The notes beneath the pieces were generated by a model. The model saw only the letters and a list, made by a program, of their open reading frames with translations. It made no database searches and was not told where the DNA came from. Shown piece by piece: positions 1 through 6,154 of a DNA stretch of 6,154 bases. The stretch is taken from positions 1 through 6,154 of the forward strand of contig JAIPIM010000246.1 of the NCBI GenBank assembly GCA_021734725.1, given 5' to 3'. Numbering within the stretch: the stretch's first letter is position 1; each line of letters starts with the position of its first letter. The stretch is from Minisyncoccota bacterium. GTDB lineage: Bacteria; Verrucomicrobiota; Lentisphaeria; Oligosphaerales; MVZH01. The position numbers were made by a program, and so were the translations under genes.

Positions 1-194
1 GTACATTGTGGTCATAGAAAGTTAAGTGTCTGTCGTTAAATGCGTAGTATCTGATTATTATTGTTTTTAGGAGGTTAGAAGCATTTTTTTGCATGGTTTT
101 TGGCGTTTAAGGGTTTCGGGGATAGGGTAGCGCTATTTCTGGCGAAAGAACATTCTCACGCTTTTACTGTTGGTGCATGGGGGGGTAATCTCTT
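1..194. other. AT-rich non-coding left flank
   Basis: No coding region is supported here. The forward frames open at the left edge hit stops within about 45 bases. The stretch is visibly richer in A and T than everything downstream and contains a run of seven T at 84-90 and a short palindrome (tagcgcta) at 128-135. I found no convincing -35/-10 pair for the transposase that follows and no sequence matching its right flank, so I cannot define an element end here. Confidence 0.6.
179..185 (+). promoter_or_regulatory. G-run ribosome binding site of the transposase gene
   Basis: A run of seven G ends nine bases before the GTG at 195. It is not a textbook AGGAGG, but it can pair with the anti-Shine-Dalgarno, partly through wobble pairs. 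An in-frame TAA at 186-188 leaves GTG 195 as the only usable start for the reading frame, so this site, though unusual, is the likely initiation signal. Confidence 0.5.
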
Positions 195-971
195 GTGAAA
201 CGCGGGCGCATTCTGGACATCTCCGACTGTTGCGTGCATGTGACGCACCGGTGTCACAACCGTGATTTTCTGCTGAAATTCGGGTTGGACCGGCGTAGCT
301 ATGTCCCGCGACTTCGGGAAACGGTCAAACGGTTTGATGTTGGTGTTCTGGACCATGTGGTCACTTCGAATGACGTTCACCTGCTGCTTCGTGCGTGCCG
401 TGTGGACGATGTTTCCCGTGCCATGCAGTATCTGCAAGGACTGGTGGCCAGGGACTGCAACAGACGGAAAAAACGTTCCGGCGCTTTTTGGAGCGATCGC
501 TTCAAGCCCACCCTTGTCCAGAACGGGTCGCATCTCTGCCGCTGCCTTTTTTACATAGGACTCAACATGGTTCGGGCCGGGGCCGTGGAGCACCCCGCCG
601 AATGGGCGGCTTGCGGCTATCACGAACTGACCGGACGGTGCCAGCGCTACAGGATCGTCGATGTCCCTCTGCTTCTGAACTGCCTGGAGATGCCGGAACA
701 GTCGGCCCATTTCCTGGAGTGGTATGAACGAACCATGCAGACTATGTGCGAGTCCGGATACCTCTGTCGGGAACCCTTATGGAGCGAAGCGGCAGCAGTC
801 GGCAGCCGTGCGTGGATTGAGTCCTTGTCGGGAACCGTGGTTACGGGGCGTCGGGAAATCGTGCCGATGGGGTTCGGCAACAGCGATGTTGTGCCAGCGG
901 TCGAAGAAGGTGCCGGCAGTTATGCCTTGAAGCTGTCCCCGAAGCGCCGACAGATGCTGTGGCGGCCTTAA
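195..971 (+). CDS. REP-associated tyrosine transposase (Y1/IS200-like, RAYT)
   Basis: This is a 258-residue HUH/Y1-type nuclease related to the transposases that move REP-like hairpin repeats by single-strand cleavage and joining. Family hallmarks seen in order: VHVTHRCHNRDFLLKF (about 14-29); the metal-binding HUH region VTSNDVHLLL (56-65); RSGAFWSDRFKPT (94-106); YIGLNMVRAGAVEHPAEW (120-137), in which Tyr120 is the expected catalytic tyrosine; and a C-terminal REPLWSEAAAVGSRAW segment (192-207), like the WTESIAVGS motif of longer members. Length is near normal and nothing looks truncated. The oddity is Asp60 where homologues have the first His of HUH (NHVHLL), leaving only His62; this could impair metal binding. 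No tnpB or second IS gene is nearby, as is usual for RAYTs, which are often single chromosomal genes. The start is GTG, forced by an upstream in-frame stop. The family call is secure; activity is uncertain. Confidence 0.87.
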   Translation: MKRGRILDISDCCVHVTHRCHNRDFLLKFGLDRRSYVPRLRETVKRFDVGVLDHVVTSNDVHLLLRACRVDDVSRAMQYLQGLVARDCNRRKKRSGAFWSDRFKPTLVQNGSHLCRCLFYIGLNMVRAGAVEHPAEWAACGYHELTGRCQRYRIVDVPLLLNCLEMPEQSAHFLEWYERTMQTMCESGYLCREPLWSEAAAVGSRAWIESLSGTVVTGRREIVPMGFGNSDVVPAVEEGAGSYALKLSPKRRQMLWRP

Positions 972-1043
972 ACGGCAAAAAATGGGTCAAAAATCGCACG
1001 TAAGCCTATTGGGAACTCCTTAGATCCGTACAACCGGCACGCC

Positions 1044-1113
1044 GGGAATATGTTAACGTTCTACGACCACGAGTCGTTCTTGGGAATATGTTAACGTTCT
1101 ACGACCACGAGTC
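1044..1113. repeat. Two exact copies of a 32-bp direct repeat
   Basis: Positions 1044-1075 and 1082-1113 are identical over 32 bases, starting gggaatatgttaacg and ending cgaccacgagtc, with six bases (gttctt) between them, giving a 38-bp period. Each copy contains the palindromes gttaac and aacgtt. In the first copy acgac-cacga-gtcgt (1063-1077) can form a five-pair stem with a five-base loop. It begins 72 bases after the transposase stop, so a REP-like element mobilised by that transposase is possible but unproven. A six-base spacer is far too short for a CRISPR array. Confidence 0.9.
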
Positions 1114-1129
1114 CGGACACGAGTCCGGA
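1106..1129. repeat. 12-bp tandem duplication with a tccgga hairpin
   Basis: The 12-mer cacgagtccgga occurs twice back to back (1106-1117 and 1118-1129). The first copy overlaps the tail of the second 32-bp repeat, so cacgagtc appears three times in the cluster. Two tccgga blocks (1112-1117 and 1124-1129) can pair around the loop cacgag to make a six-pair stem. Four T follow at 1130-1133, too few for a confident terminator. Confidence 0.8.
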
Positions 1130-1189
1130 TTTTGGCTTTAGTTTGGCCAGCCTGAAAGCCCGGATCAGACGAAACCGGCGAGGAGGGTT

Positions 1190-1219
1190 CGCAGGCTGGA
1201 AGCCCGCGCTACTTTTTTT
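1190..1219. repeat. AGWKPAL-type hairpin repeat with trailing T run
   Basis: The sequence cgcaggct-gga-agcccgcg (1190-1208) folds into an eight-pair stem with one A-C mismatch and a three-base loop. After four more bases come seven T (1213-1219). The core gcaggctggaagcccgc reads AGWKP when translated and AGFQPA on the other strand, a pattern I know from dispersed non-coding repeats often mis-called as small proteins in Verrucomicrobia-like and Planctomycete genomes. The stem plus T run could act as an intrinsic terminator for anything transcribed from upstream, insulating the hydrolase operon, but the gap between stem and T run and the mismatch weaken that reading. Confidence 0.6.
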
Positions 1220-1244
1220 GCGTCTGGAAGACGTAAACATCCGC

Positions 1245-1268
1245 CCTTTGAGCCTTCGAGCCTTTGAG
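1245..1268. repeat. Three tandem 8-mers (cct-t/c-gag type)
   Basis: Positions 1245-1252, 1253-1260 and 1261-1268 read cctttgag, ccttcgag and cctttgag: three contiguous 8-bp units differing at one position. No function is evident. It is most likely slippage-prone low-complexity DNA lying about 50 bases upstream of the promoter. Confidence 0.75.
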
Positions 1269-1317
1269 GTGAATCCTGCAGCGGGTGCGCGGTTTACGAC
1301 AAATACCAGGCCCTTAG

Positions 1318-1346
1318 TTGACATGTCATAAAACCCCGTTTAAAGT
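1318..1346 (+). promoter_or_regulatory. Sigma70-like promoter of the hydrolase operon
   Basis: A perfect -35 box TTGACA (1318-1323) is followed after exactly 17 bases by TAAAGT (1341-1346), which matches the -10 consensus at four of six positions. Transcription would begin near 1353, leaving a 5' untranslated region of about 50 bases before the ATG at 1402. The pairing of a consensus -35 with optimal spacing, directly upstream of the only long gene, makes this the best promoter candidate in the window. Confidence 0.55.
1319..1328. promoter_or_regulatory. 10-bp palindrome overlapping the -35 box, possible operator
   Basis: TGACATGTCA is a perfect inverted repeat that contains five of the six bases of the -35 element. 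A dimeric regulator bound here would block the polymerase contact. The regulator is not identifiable: no regulatory gene lies in the window. A 10-bp palindrome can also arise by chance, so this is a tentative site. Confidence 0.3.
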
Positions 1347-1401
1347 AAGGAATCATTCTAAGAGAAAATGGACCAACCCTGGACTATGAAGGGATCTGAA
1401 G

Positions 1402-4400
1402 ATGCCCCAGTCACTTGCCTCACTTCTCCTCATCACCGGCCTTATTTCCAGTACGCTGTACGCCCGCTATGACCATTGGGCGGAGTTCACGGTGCCCCGC
1501 CATGACGGCGCCTATTATAATGACATTCGCCCGGAAAGACTGGTAACGGAACATTGGGCGTTTGCCAAGCCCTTGGCCGGCGGTCCCGTGAAAACACTGA
1601 TGATCGTGCCGGCTGTCAATGGACGCGACGTGGTCGAGCTGTATCAACGCCTGGCGGTTGACTTCGAAGCGGTAACCACTCGCAATGCAACGTCCCTCGG
1701 GTGGACACATCCCATTCACACCGCGGTCGTCGGCCTGACGATTCCGGAAAAGGAGCGCGAGCTCAATCGTAAGCTGGCCAAAGACTATGATGTAATCTGT
1801 CTGGCCAATGTCTCCTTTGACGACCTGCCGGCGGCCGCCCGCTTTCGTATTTTACAGCAGGTGAAGCACGGCGCTGGGTTGCTTGGGCTTTTCGGCAACA
1901 ACCGTCCGGGGAACAAGGCGATCATGACGCCGCTGGATCCGATGGTACGCGGCAGCGAGATCTGGCGGGATACCGCCCTGGCGGGTTTTCCCTTCTTCAA
2001 AGTTGGTGAAAAGGGTAACCGCCAAGAGGTGGCGGATCGCTATTGCCAGACCGGCCGCTTCGGAAAAGGACGGGTGATCTGGCTGAATTATCACGGGGTA
2101 CACTCGCAAGCCTTTTACTACGGCGGGGATGTCTTCGGTTGCCCGGCCATGCCCACGCCGGCCAGCGTTCACGTGACAAGCGAAGCCTATGATGCGGCAC
2201 TTATGCTGACCGCTCGCGCCCTGCTCTGGGCGGCCAGGCGGGAGCCCCCCCTTGTCAGCAGTATTGACCTCGAGGATGGGGCTGTTATCACTCGTGCGGA
2301 GTGGCCGGAAACATTGGACGGACGGCTCCGTCGTCGCACTGAATTCACCGGTACGGTAACTGTCGAGGCCTGCATGGTCAGACCGAATGGCAGCTGGAAA
2401 GCCGAGAGCCGCGCCACGGTGGATGTCACGGCTGACGAGACAACGTTCAAACTCACCTTCTCCGCGCCGCCGCAGGGGCCTGTTTTTGTCCTTTGGCGCG
2501 TACGCCGTGCCGACGGAGCGATAGTAGACTTTGGCGCCACGTCCCTCATGGTGACCGGTCCTCGCGGTCTTACGGCCGCGTTTGCGGAGGAATGTGTATC
2601 TCCGGGAGCGTCGCTGGCCCTTAACGTCACACTCGAGGCCGCTGCGGAGAATTGTCGCCTGGTCCTCGCCGCCCATGATGTATTCGAGCGCGTTTACTGG
2701 CGTGATGAACGCCAGGCCGCGGCAACTCAAGTCATCAGCATACCAACGGATACGGCCCGTGGCCGCTGGGGTTCGGTGCGCATAGATCTAGTGCGCGACG
2801 AGGAACTTCTGGACCGTCGTGACGTGGAGTTTTTCATGCCACGCGAATTTGGTTATGAGTTTGTCCGTCTTCTGTGGGGGCATTGCGGCGTAGGCAGTCG
2901 CGGAAATGCCAATGCGGCAGGCAGCTACAGGCATTATCTGATGGGGCAGCAGCAGCGTCGTTTCGGGTGGAATACCGGGATGACTTTCGGCAACGAGCGG
3001 TTGGCTGCGGGCGTCCGTTCTCTGGCACGCGCGAATGCCGCGACTTTTGACTACTGTACGCATGTAAAAGGCGGGCATTTCTACGGGTTTTTCAAGCCGG
3101 AAACACAAAAGAGCAACCTCGCGTCTCTGGAGGCACGCGGCAACGCCGGCGCACCCTTCAAACCATTGGCCTACAATCTCGGTGACGAGAACGATTTCGC
3201 TGTTCGTGAAGAGATGACGACACATCAGCTTGCCTGGTACAGGACCTGGCTGCGGGAACGTTACGACGACGACCTGGCTGAGTTGAATCGCTACTGGAAA
3301 AGTGATTACCAGAGCTTTGACGTTGTGAATCCGACATTGCCGGAAGGGGCCACCATGACACGTCGGATCGACCTGCGCAGCTTCTGGGACTGGGCTTATG
3401 CTGAGGTGCATCACCAGAAGGCGGACGCTCTCCGTGCAGGGGACCCGGATGCCAAGTGCGGCGCCGAGGGTTCGAAAGCCGGCGATCTGGAGCTGACGAT
3501 CAGCAAACTGGACTGGTGGGCGCCTTATTACAACCGTTATGTCAACAGCATGCTGCGCTTCTGGATGCCCGACAGTCTTCGTGCCAACTGGTGGGGCGGT
3601 TACACGGTCAGCGGCCGTCCCGGTCCCCAAGTGCTCTGGCGGCAACTGGCCACGGGCAGTGTCAACAGCAGTTTCTGGTTTATCGGCCGCATCGGGCCTG
3701 AGGGCGCCAGTTCAACCGACATCAGCTTTCCAGAGTATCTCATTCCATGGCAGGAACCCCTGAAACAGATAGAAGAAAATGTCGGCCCCCTGCTCAAGGC
3801 CGCCGCGCCGGTGAACGACGGCGTCGGCATCTATCACAGCCGTCTGAGCCAGCACGTCAACGACCTGGACTCGCGATTTGCCAGCCATGTGGCGGCACAG
3901 CGTGCCCTGTTAAGCACGATGGACGGGCTGGGACTGAACGCGCGTTTTGTCACCGACCGACACATTCTGGCGGGCAAACTCGATCCGGCAGTCACCCGTG
4001 TGTTGCTGGTTGCGTGTCCCAAGGCTGTCCCGGACGATCTGCCCCACCGCCTTGAGGATTATGTTCGCAATGGCGGTGTGCTTATCGCTGACGTAGGCCT
4101 GGACTATCGGGACGGCCGTGGGGCAACGGTGACGCCAGGCCGTTTACTTTCCCTTTTCGGTGCCCAATCGACTTCACCGGAGCCAGCCCAGGACGTCATC
4201 AATTATGATGCTGTAGAGGTCAGCGGTCATCAACTCTCGCTCACCACCAGTGAACCATGCATGCTGGACGCGTCGATCCGTGCCACGGATAACGGGGATC
4301 CGCTGGCGATGGCAGGCGAGGTGCCGATTCTGATTCACCGTTCGCTCGGCAAAGGGCAGCTGTTGCTGCTGAACTTTGATCTCTATCATGCGCTGGGACT

Positions 4401-5019
4401 GGCCAGGGACAATGGGACGGCGACGACTGACGCGGCCGGCGACTTCCTGCTGCAGCTTCTGGCTCTCGGGAATGTACACCCGGCGCTGCCGCCGATGGCG
4501 GGTCTCCCCTGGAAGAGCGTTCGCACCTTTCAACTTGCCGATGCCTTGCTGGTCGGTCTCTATAACTGGGACCTTCCCGGGTCACAGCGAACCTTTCGGG
4601 CCGGTGCCGGCTGGACATTGCACGCGTTGGATCCTGTTCTCGGTCCGGACCGAGCACGGGTCATTTCCATTCCTGATAAGATTCATGCCACAGTGCTGAC
4701 AGCCCTGCCCCCCGGCAAACGCAGTGTGCGCCTGAAGGGCCCCTCTCGTGCGACGCCAGGGGGACAGCTGGAATTCGAAGGCCTCTGTCGAAAGAATGGA
4801 AACGCCCTGCCCGGATCGCTGCTGCGTTTCGAGGTACAGGGTCCGGACGGCAGTACATTGGATGCGCATCGGCAGTTTTCCCTGAGCGGCAATGACCCGG
4901 TTGCGTTTAGCTGGCCGGTGGCCTTGAACGCTGCACCGGGCAGTTACCGCGTACGTCTGGTGGAGTTACTTTCCGGCGAAACGGCCGACACAACCGTAAA
5001 TGTGGAGGTTGTCAGATGA
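1402..5019 (+). CDS. Secreted GH42-like glycoside hydrolase, multidomain
   Basis: This 1205-residue protein is probably exported and probably acts on a glycan; beta-galactosidase-like (GH42, clan A) is the nearest family, substrate unknown. A signal peptide covers residues 1-21 (hydrophobic core SLLLITGLIS, likely cleavage after LYA), though its n-region lacks a basic residue. About 63-280 is a Rossmann/GATase-like domain (KTLMIVPAVNG; YDVICLANVSF; GKGRVIWLNYH). About 304-480 looks like two beta-sandwich regions. The barrel runs from about 481 to 800: YNLGDEN (591-597) fits the acid/base segment with Glu596, followed by the typical WLRERY...LNRYW (616-632). About 808-1022 resembles the GH42 trimerisation domain (LLVACPKAVPDDL; YVRNGGVLIADVG; GKGQLLLLNFD). 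The last 100 residues form another Ig-like domain. Typical GH42 enzymes are about 650-700 residues, so this one is greatly extended. No clear nucleophile Glu is visible. Start: ATG with gaaggga (1388-1394) seven bases upstream; an in-frame TGA at 1387 rules out a longer form. It overlaps the next gene by four bases. Confidence 0.85.
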   Translation: MPQSLASLLLITGLISSTLYARYDHWAEFTVPRHDGAYYNDIRPERLVTEHWAFAKPLAGGPVKTLMIVPAVNGRDVVELYQRLAVDFEAVTTRNATSLGWTHPIHTAVVGLTIPEKERELNRKLAKDYDVICLANVSFDDLPAAARFRILQQVKHGAGLLGLFGNNRPGNKAIMTPLDPMVRGSEIWRDTALAGFPFFKVGEKGNRQEVADRYCQTGRFGKGRVIWLNYHGVHSQAFYYGGDVFGCPAMPTPASVHVTSEAYDAALMLTARALLWAARREPPLVSSIDLEDGAVITRAEWPETLDGRLRRRTEFTGTVTVEACMVRPNGSWKAESRATVDVTADETTFKLTFSAPPQGPVFVLWRVRRADGAIVDFGATSLMVTGPRGLTAAFAEECVSPGASLALNVTLEAAAENCRLVLAAHDVFERVYWRDERQAAATQVISIPTDTARGRWGSVRIDLVRDEELLDRRDVEFFMPREFGYEFVRLLWGHCGVGSRGNANAAGSYRHYLMGQQQRRFGWNTGMTFGNERLAAGVRSLARANAATFDYCTHVKGGHFYGFFKPETQKSNLASLEARGNAGAPFKPLAYNLGDENDFAVREEMTTHQLAWYRTWLRERYDDDLAELNRYWKSDYQSFDVVNPTLPEGATMTRRIDLRSFWDWAYAEVHHQKADALRAGDPDAKCGAEGSKAGDLELTISKLDWWAPYYNRYVNSMLRFWMPDSLRANWWGGYTVSGRPGPQVLWRQLATGSVNSSFWFIGRIGPEGASSTDISFPEYLIPWQEPLKQIEENVGPLLKAAAPVNDGVGIYHSRLSQHVNDLDSRFASHVAAQRALLSTMDGLGLNARFVTDRHILAGKLDPAVTRVLLVACPKAVPDDLPHRLEDYVRNGGVLIADVGLDYRDGRGATVTPGRLLSLFGAQSTSPEPAQDVINYDAVEVSGHQLSLTTSEPCMLDASIRATDNGDPLAMAGEVPILIHRSLGKGQLLLLNFDLYHALGLARDNGTATTDAAGDFLLQLLALGNVHPALPPMAGLPWKSVRTFQLADALLVGLYNWDLPGSQRTFRAGAGWTLHALDPVLGPDRARVISIPDKIHATVLTALPPGKRSVRLKGPSRATPGGQLEFEGLCRKNGNALPGSLLRFEVQGPDGSTLDAHRQFSLSGNDPVAFSWPVALNAAPGSYRVRLVELLSGETADTTVNVEVVR
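5004..5008 (+). promoter_or_regulatory. Shine-Dalgarno of the downstream secreted-protein gene
   Basis: GGAGG lies inside the last codons of the hydrolase gene, seven bases before the ATG at 5016. It settles the start of the next gene, and together with the ATGA overlap indicates translational coupling. Confidence 0.75.
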
Positions 5020-6154
5020 CGCGTGTTGCCGCCATTTTCCTGCTGATGGCCGCGGGGGTTAACGCCGGAGAACTCTTCGCCGGTCGCGAATGGCATCGCT
5101 TGCGTTCGCACCAGGTGGGGTCGCGTAATGCCATCCATGGACGAGAGAATCGCGAACAGATCGTCGCTATTTTCTACGCCTTCCCGGACAAAATGGTTGC
5201 CGTTCAGTACCAGCAAACCGTGATCCCGGGGACCCCGGACACACCTGTGTGGGAGCGCGGTGGGGATGCGCAACTGGCTTACCGCGGCCGTGCCCGCTGG
5301 GGTTGGGACTTCACCAACTTCCACCATCCGCAAATTCGTTTTACCACGGCGGACGGGGACCAGGTTGAGGTGCTGCCCGGCATACTTGCGGAGCACAAGC
5401 TGAATGAGCAGCAAGCGGCGACGGTGGCGCAGCGGAGCCACGGGTTACTTGAGTCACTCAACGTACTGCAGAGCAGGGGCAAGCGGGTCATGGGCGATTT
5501 TGTCTGGCCGTTGGTACATGATGGCGAGCGCCTGGGGTATCTTGTGCTGCGCGTGGTCATTTTCGAGGATGAACCCAACTGGTTATACGGCCATACCTTC
5601 GTGTGCGGTGATCCTCGTCTGCGTCTGCGAAAATTGGACTTGAGCAGCTGGGGCGGACGCGCCGGGGCGGTGCCGCCGGGGGCGAAACAATGGCTGGCCG
5701 GGATCACCAGTCACGGCCCGGCGCCGCGGCGCAACAGTCAACTGCCGTTACAGGAATACTGGGTTCTTGCCGCCCATAAGCGTGGATGGGGATCTTATGA
5801 CCGGCGCGGTTCAACCGCCGTTTTTCTACAGGAGGATATCGATACTCTGCGAAAGGGCGCGCATAATGGTTGCGTTTCCATGGAACTCGGGCCTGACGCC
5901 CGTGGCGTACGGTACGCGATCAGTGACTTCCGGGGGAGGCAGACGCCGGGAACCCAGATCGATACATTGCGTCGTCAAGCCCCGGCTCGCAAAAAACGTT
6001 TAGTCGAACTGGATTGGCAACCGCCCTGGCAGCGCGAGTTATCGGCTCTTCTGGAAAAAGCAAACATGCTCGCCCGCGATCTACCGCCGGACACGCCGCC
6101 TTTAAGCAACTGGTTCGCTGATTATCACCGGCTTATGACGACTGTTGAAGAAGG
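5016..6154 (+). CDS. Secreted protein of unknown function, 3' partial
   Basis: An uninterrupted frame runs from ATG 5016 to the right edge without a stop (379 complete codons plus two bases), so the gene continues beyond the window. The start overlaps the hydrolase stop as ATGA and has GGAGG seven bases upstream. Residues 1-18 look like a signal peptide: Arg3, hydrophobic core VAAIFLLMAAGV, likely cleavage near NAG. The mature part is rich in Trp, Arg and aromatic residues and in short alternating stretches suggesting beta structure, for example RLGYLVLRVVIF (172-183) and YWVLAAHKRGWGSYDRRGS (248-266). A charged, probably helical segment follows near 314-356. No transmembrane segment beyond the signal peptide is seen. 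I do not recognise a family or catalytic motif. Its coupling to a secreted GH42-like enzyme suggests a role in the same glycan process, as an accessory enzyme, binding protein or substrate-processing partner; that is inference only. Coding is supported by length, start signals and codon use like that of the upstream gene. Confidence 0.82.
   Translation, partial: MTRVAAIFLLMAAGVNAGELFAGREWHRLRSHQVGSRNAIHGRENREQIVAIFYAFPDKMVAVQYQQTVIPGTPDTPVWERGGDAQLAYRGRARWGWDFTNFHHPQIRFTTADGDQVEVLPGILAEHKLNEQQAATVAQRSHGLLESLNVLQSRGKRVMGDFVWPLVHDGERLGYLVLRVVIFEDEPNWLYGHTFVCGDPRLRLRKLDLSSWGGRAGAVPPGAKQWLAGITSHGPAPRRNSQLPLQEYWVLAAHKRGWGSYDRRGSTAVFLQEDIDTLRKGAHNGCVSMELGPDARGVRYAISDFRGRQTPGTQIDTLRRQAPARKKRLVELDWQPPWQRELSALLEKANMLARDLPPDTPPLSNWFADYHRLMTTVEE

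Larger units (their letters stand above)
972..1317. other. Repeat-rich intergenic region between transposase and hydrolase operon
   Basis: No gene is supported here. The stretch is built from several unrelated short repeats: a 32-bp direct repeat, a 12-bp tandem duplication, an AGWKPAL-type hairpin and three 8-mers, each listed separately. Small open frames on both strands (about 1091-1331) translate parts of these repeats, have no ribosome binding site or recognisable domain, and are not genes. The first 60 bases after the transposase stop are A-rich without a clear terminator; the only hairpin there (ccgg-cacg-ccgg, 1034-1045) is short and lacks a T run. Confidence 0.7.

Noticed and set aside
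69..75. Perfect Shine-Dalgarno string AGGAGGT in the left flank
   Set aside because: No ATG, GTG or TTG lies at a suitable distance with an open frame; the nearest ATG (93) is too far away and stops after five codons.
156..710. Minus-strand open frame of 184 residues
   Set aside because: It is antisense to the transposase, whose conserved motifs prove the + strand frame.
1034..1045. Hairpin ccgg-cacg-ccgg as a terminator for the transposase gene
   Set aside because: The stem is only four pairs and no T run follows.
1044..1129. Possible CRISPR array from the 32-bp repeat
   Set aside because: Only two full copies, separated by six bases, and no cas genes; the spacer is far too short.
1091..1331. 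Two overlapping small open frames, one on each strand, in the repeat region
   Set aside because: Their translations contain AGFQPA and AGWKPAL, the signature of a non-coding repeat; there is no ribosome binding site and no domain.
1852..2730. Long minus-strand open frame of 292 residues
   Set aside because: It lies wholly inside the hydrolase gene, its product is rich in Arg, Gly and Pro with no recognisable domain, and the + strand frame has clear motifs. It is an antisense shadow of a GC-rich gene.
2788..3645. Long minus-strand open frame of 285 residues
   Set aside because: It is opposite the catalytic barrel coding sequence, with no family resemblance; a shadow frame.
4944..6003. Several open frames of 78-165 residues in other frames near the right end
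   Set aside because: They overlap a continuous + strand frame from 5016 to the edge that has a strong Shine-Dalgarno, signal peptide and operon overlap.

Overview
The window looks like part of a GC-rich bacterial chromosome, probably from the PVC superphylum (Kiritimatiellota, Lentisphaerota or Verrucomicrobiota). This is an inference from three things: a very large secreted GH42-like glycoside hydrolase, a single-copy-type Y1/RAYT transposase, and an intergenic repeat whose spurious translation reads AGWKPAL on one strand and AGFQPA on the other. That signature is familiar to me from non-coding repeats in these phyla. No rRNA or other phylogenetic marker is present, so the assignment is tentative. 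All three supported genes are on the + strand.

Layout: 1-194 is AT-richer non-coding sequence. 195-971 is a complete REP-associated (Y1, IS200-like) transposase with a GTG start; its HUH motif reads D-V-H instead of H-V-H. 972-1401 is a 430-nt intergenic mosaic of short repeats. It holds a 32-bp direct repeat in two exact copies, a 12-bp tandem duplication with a small hairpin, a hairpin of the AGWKPAL type followed by a T run, and three tandem 8-mers. It ends in a good sigma70-like promoter whose -35 box lies inside a 10-bp perfect palindrome.

1402-5019 encodes a 1205-residue secreted protein with a GH42-type (clan A) barrel, flanked by two Rossmann/GATase-like domains and several beta-sandwich regions. 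It overlaps by four bases (ATGA) with a second secreted protein at 5016, which I cannot assign to a family and which runs off the right edge. The promoter, the strong Shine-Dalgarno and the overlap suggest that the hydrolase and the unknown protein form one translationally coupled operon, plausibly for the breakdown of an extracellular or periplasmic glycan. The transposase and its repeats look like an independent insertion upstream of this operon. The points most worth checking are the unknown coupled partner, the lack of an obvious canonical nucleophile in the barrel, the altered HUH motif, and the repeat cluster beside the transposase.
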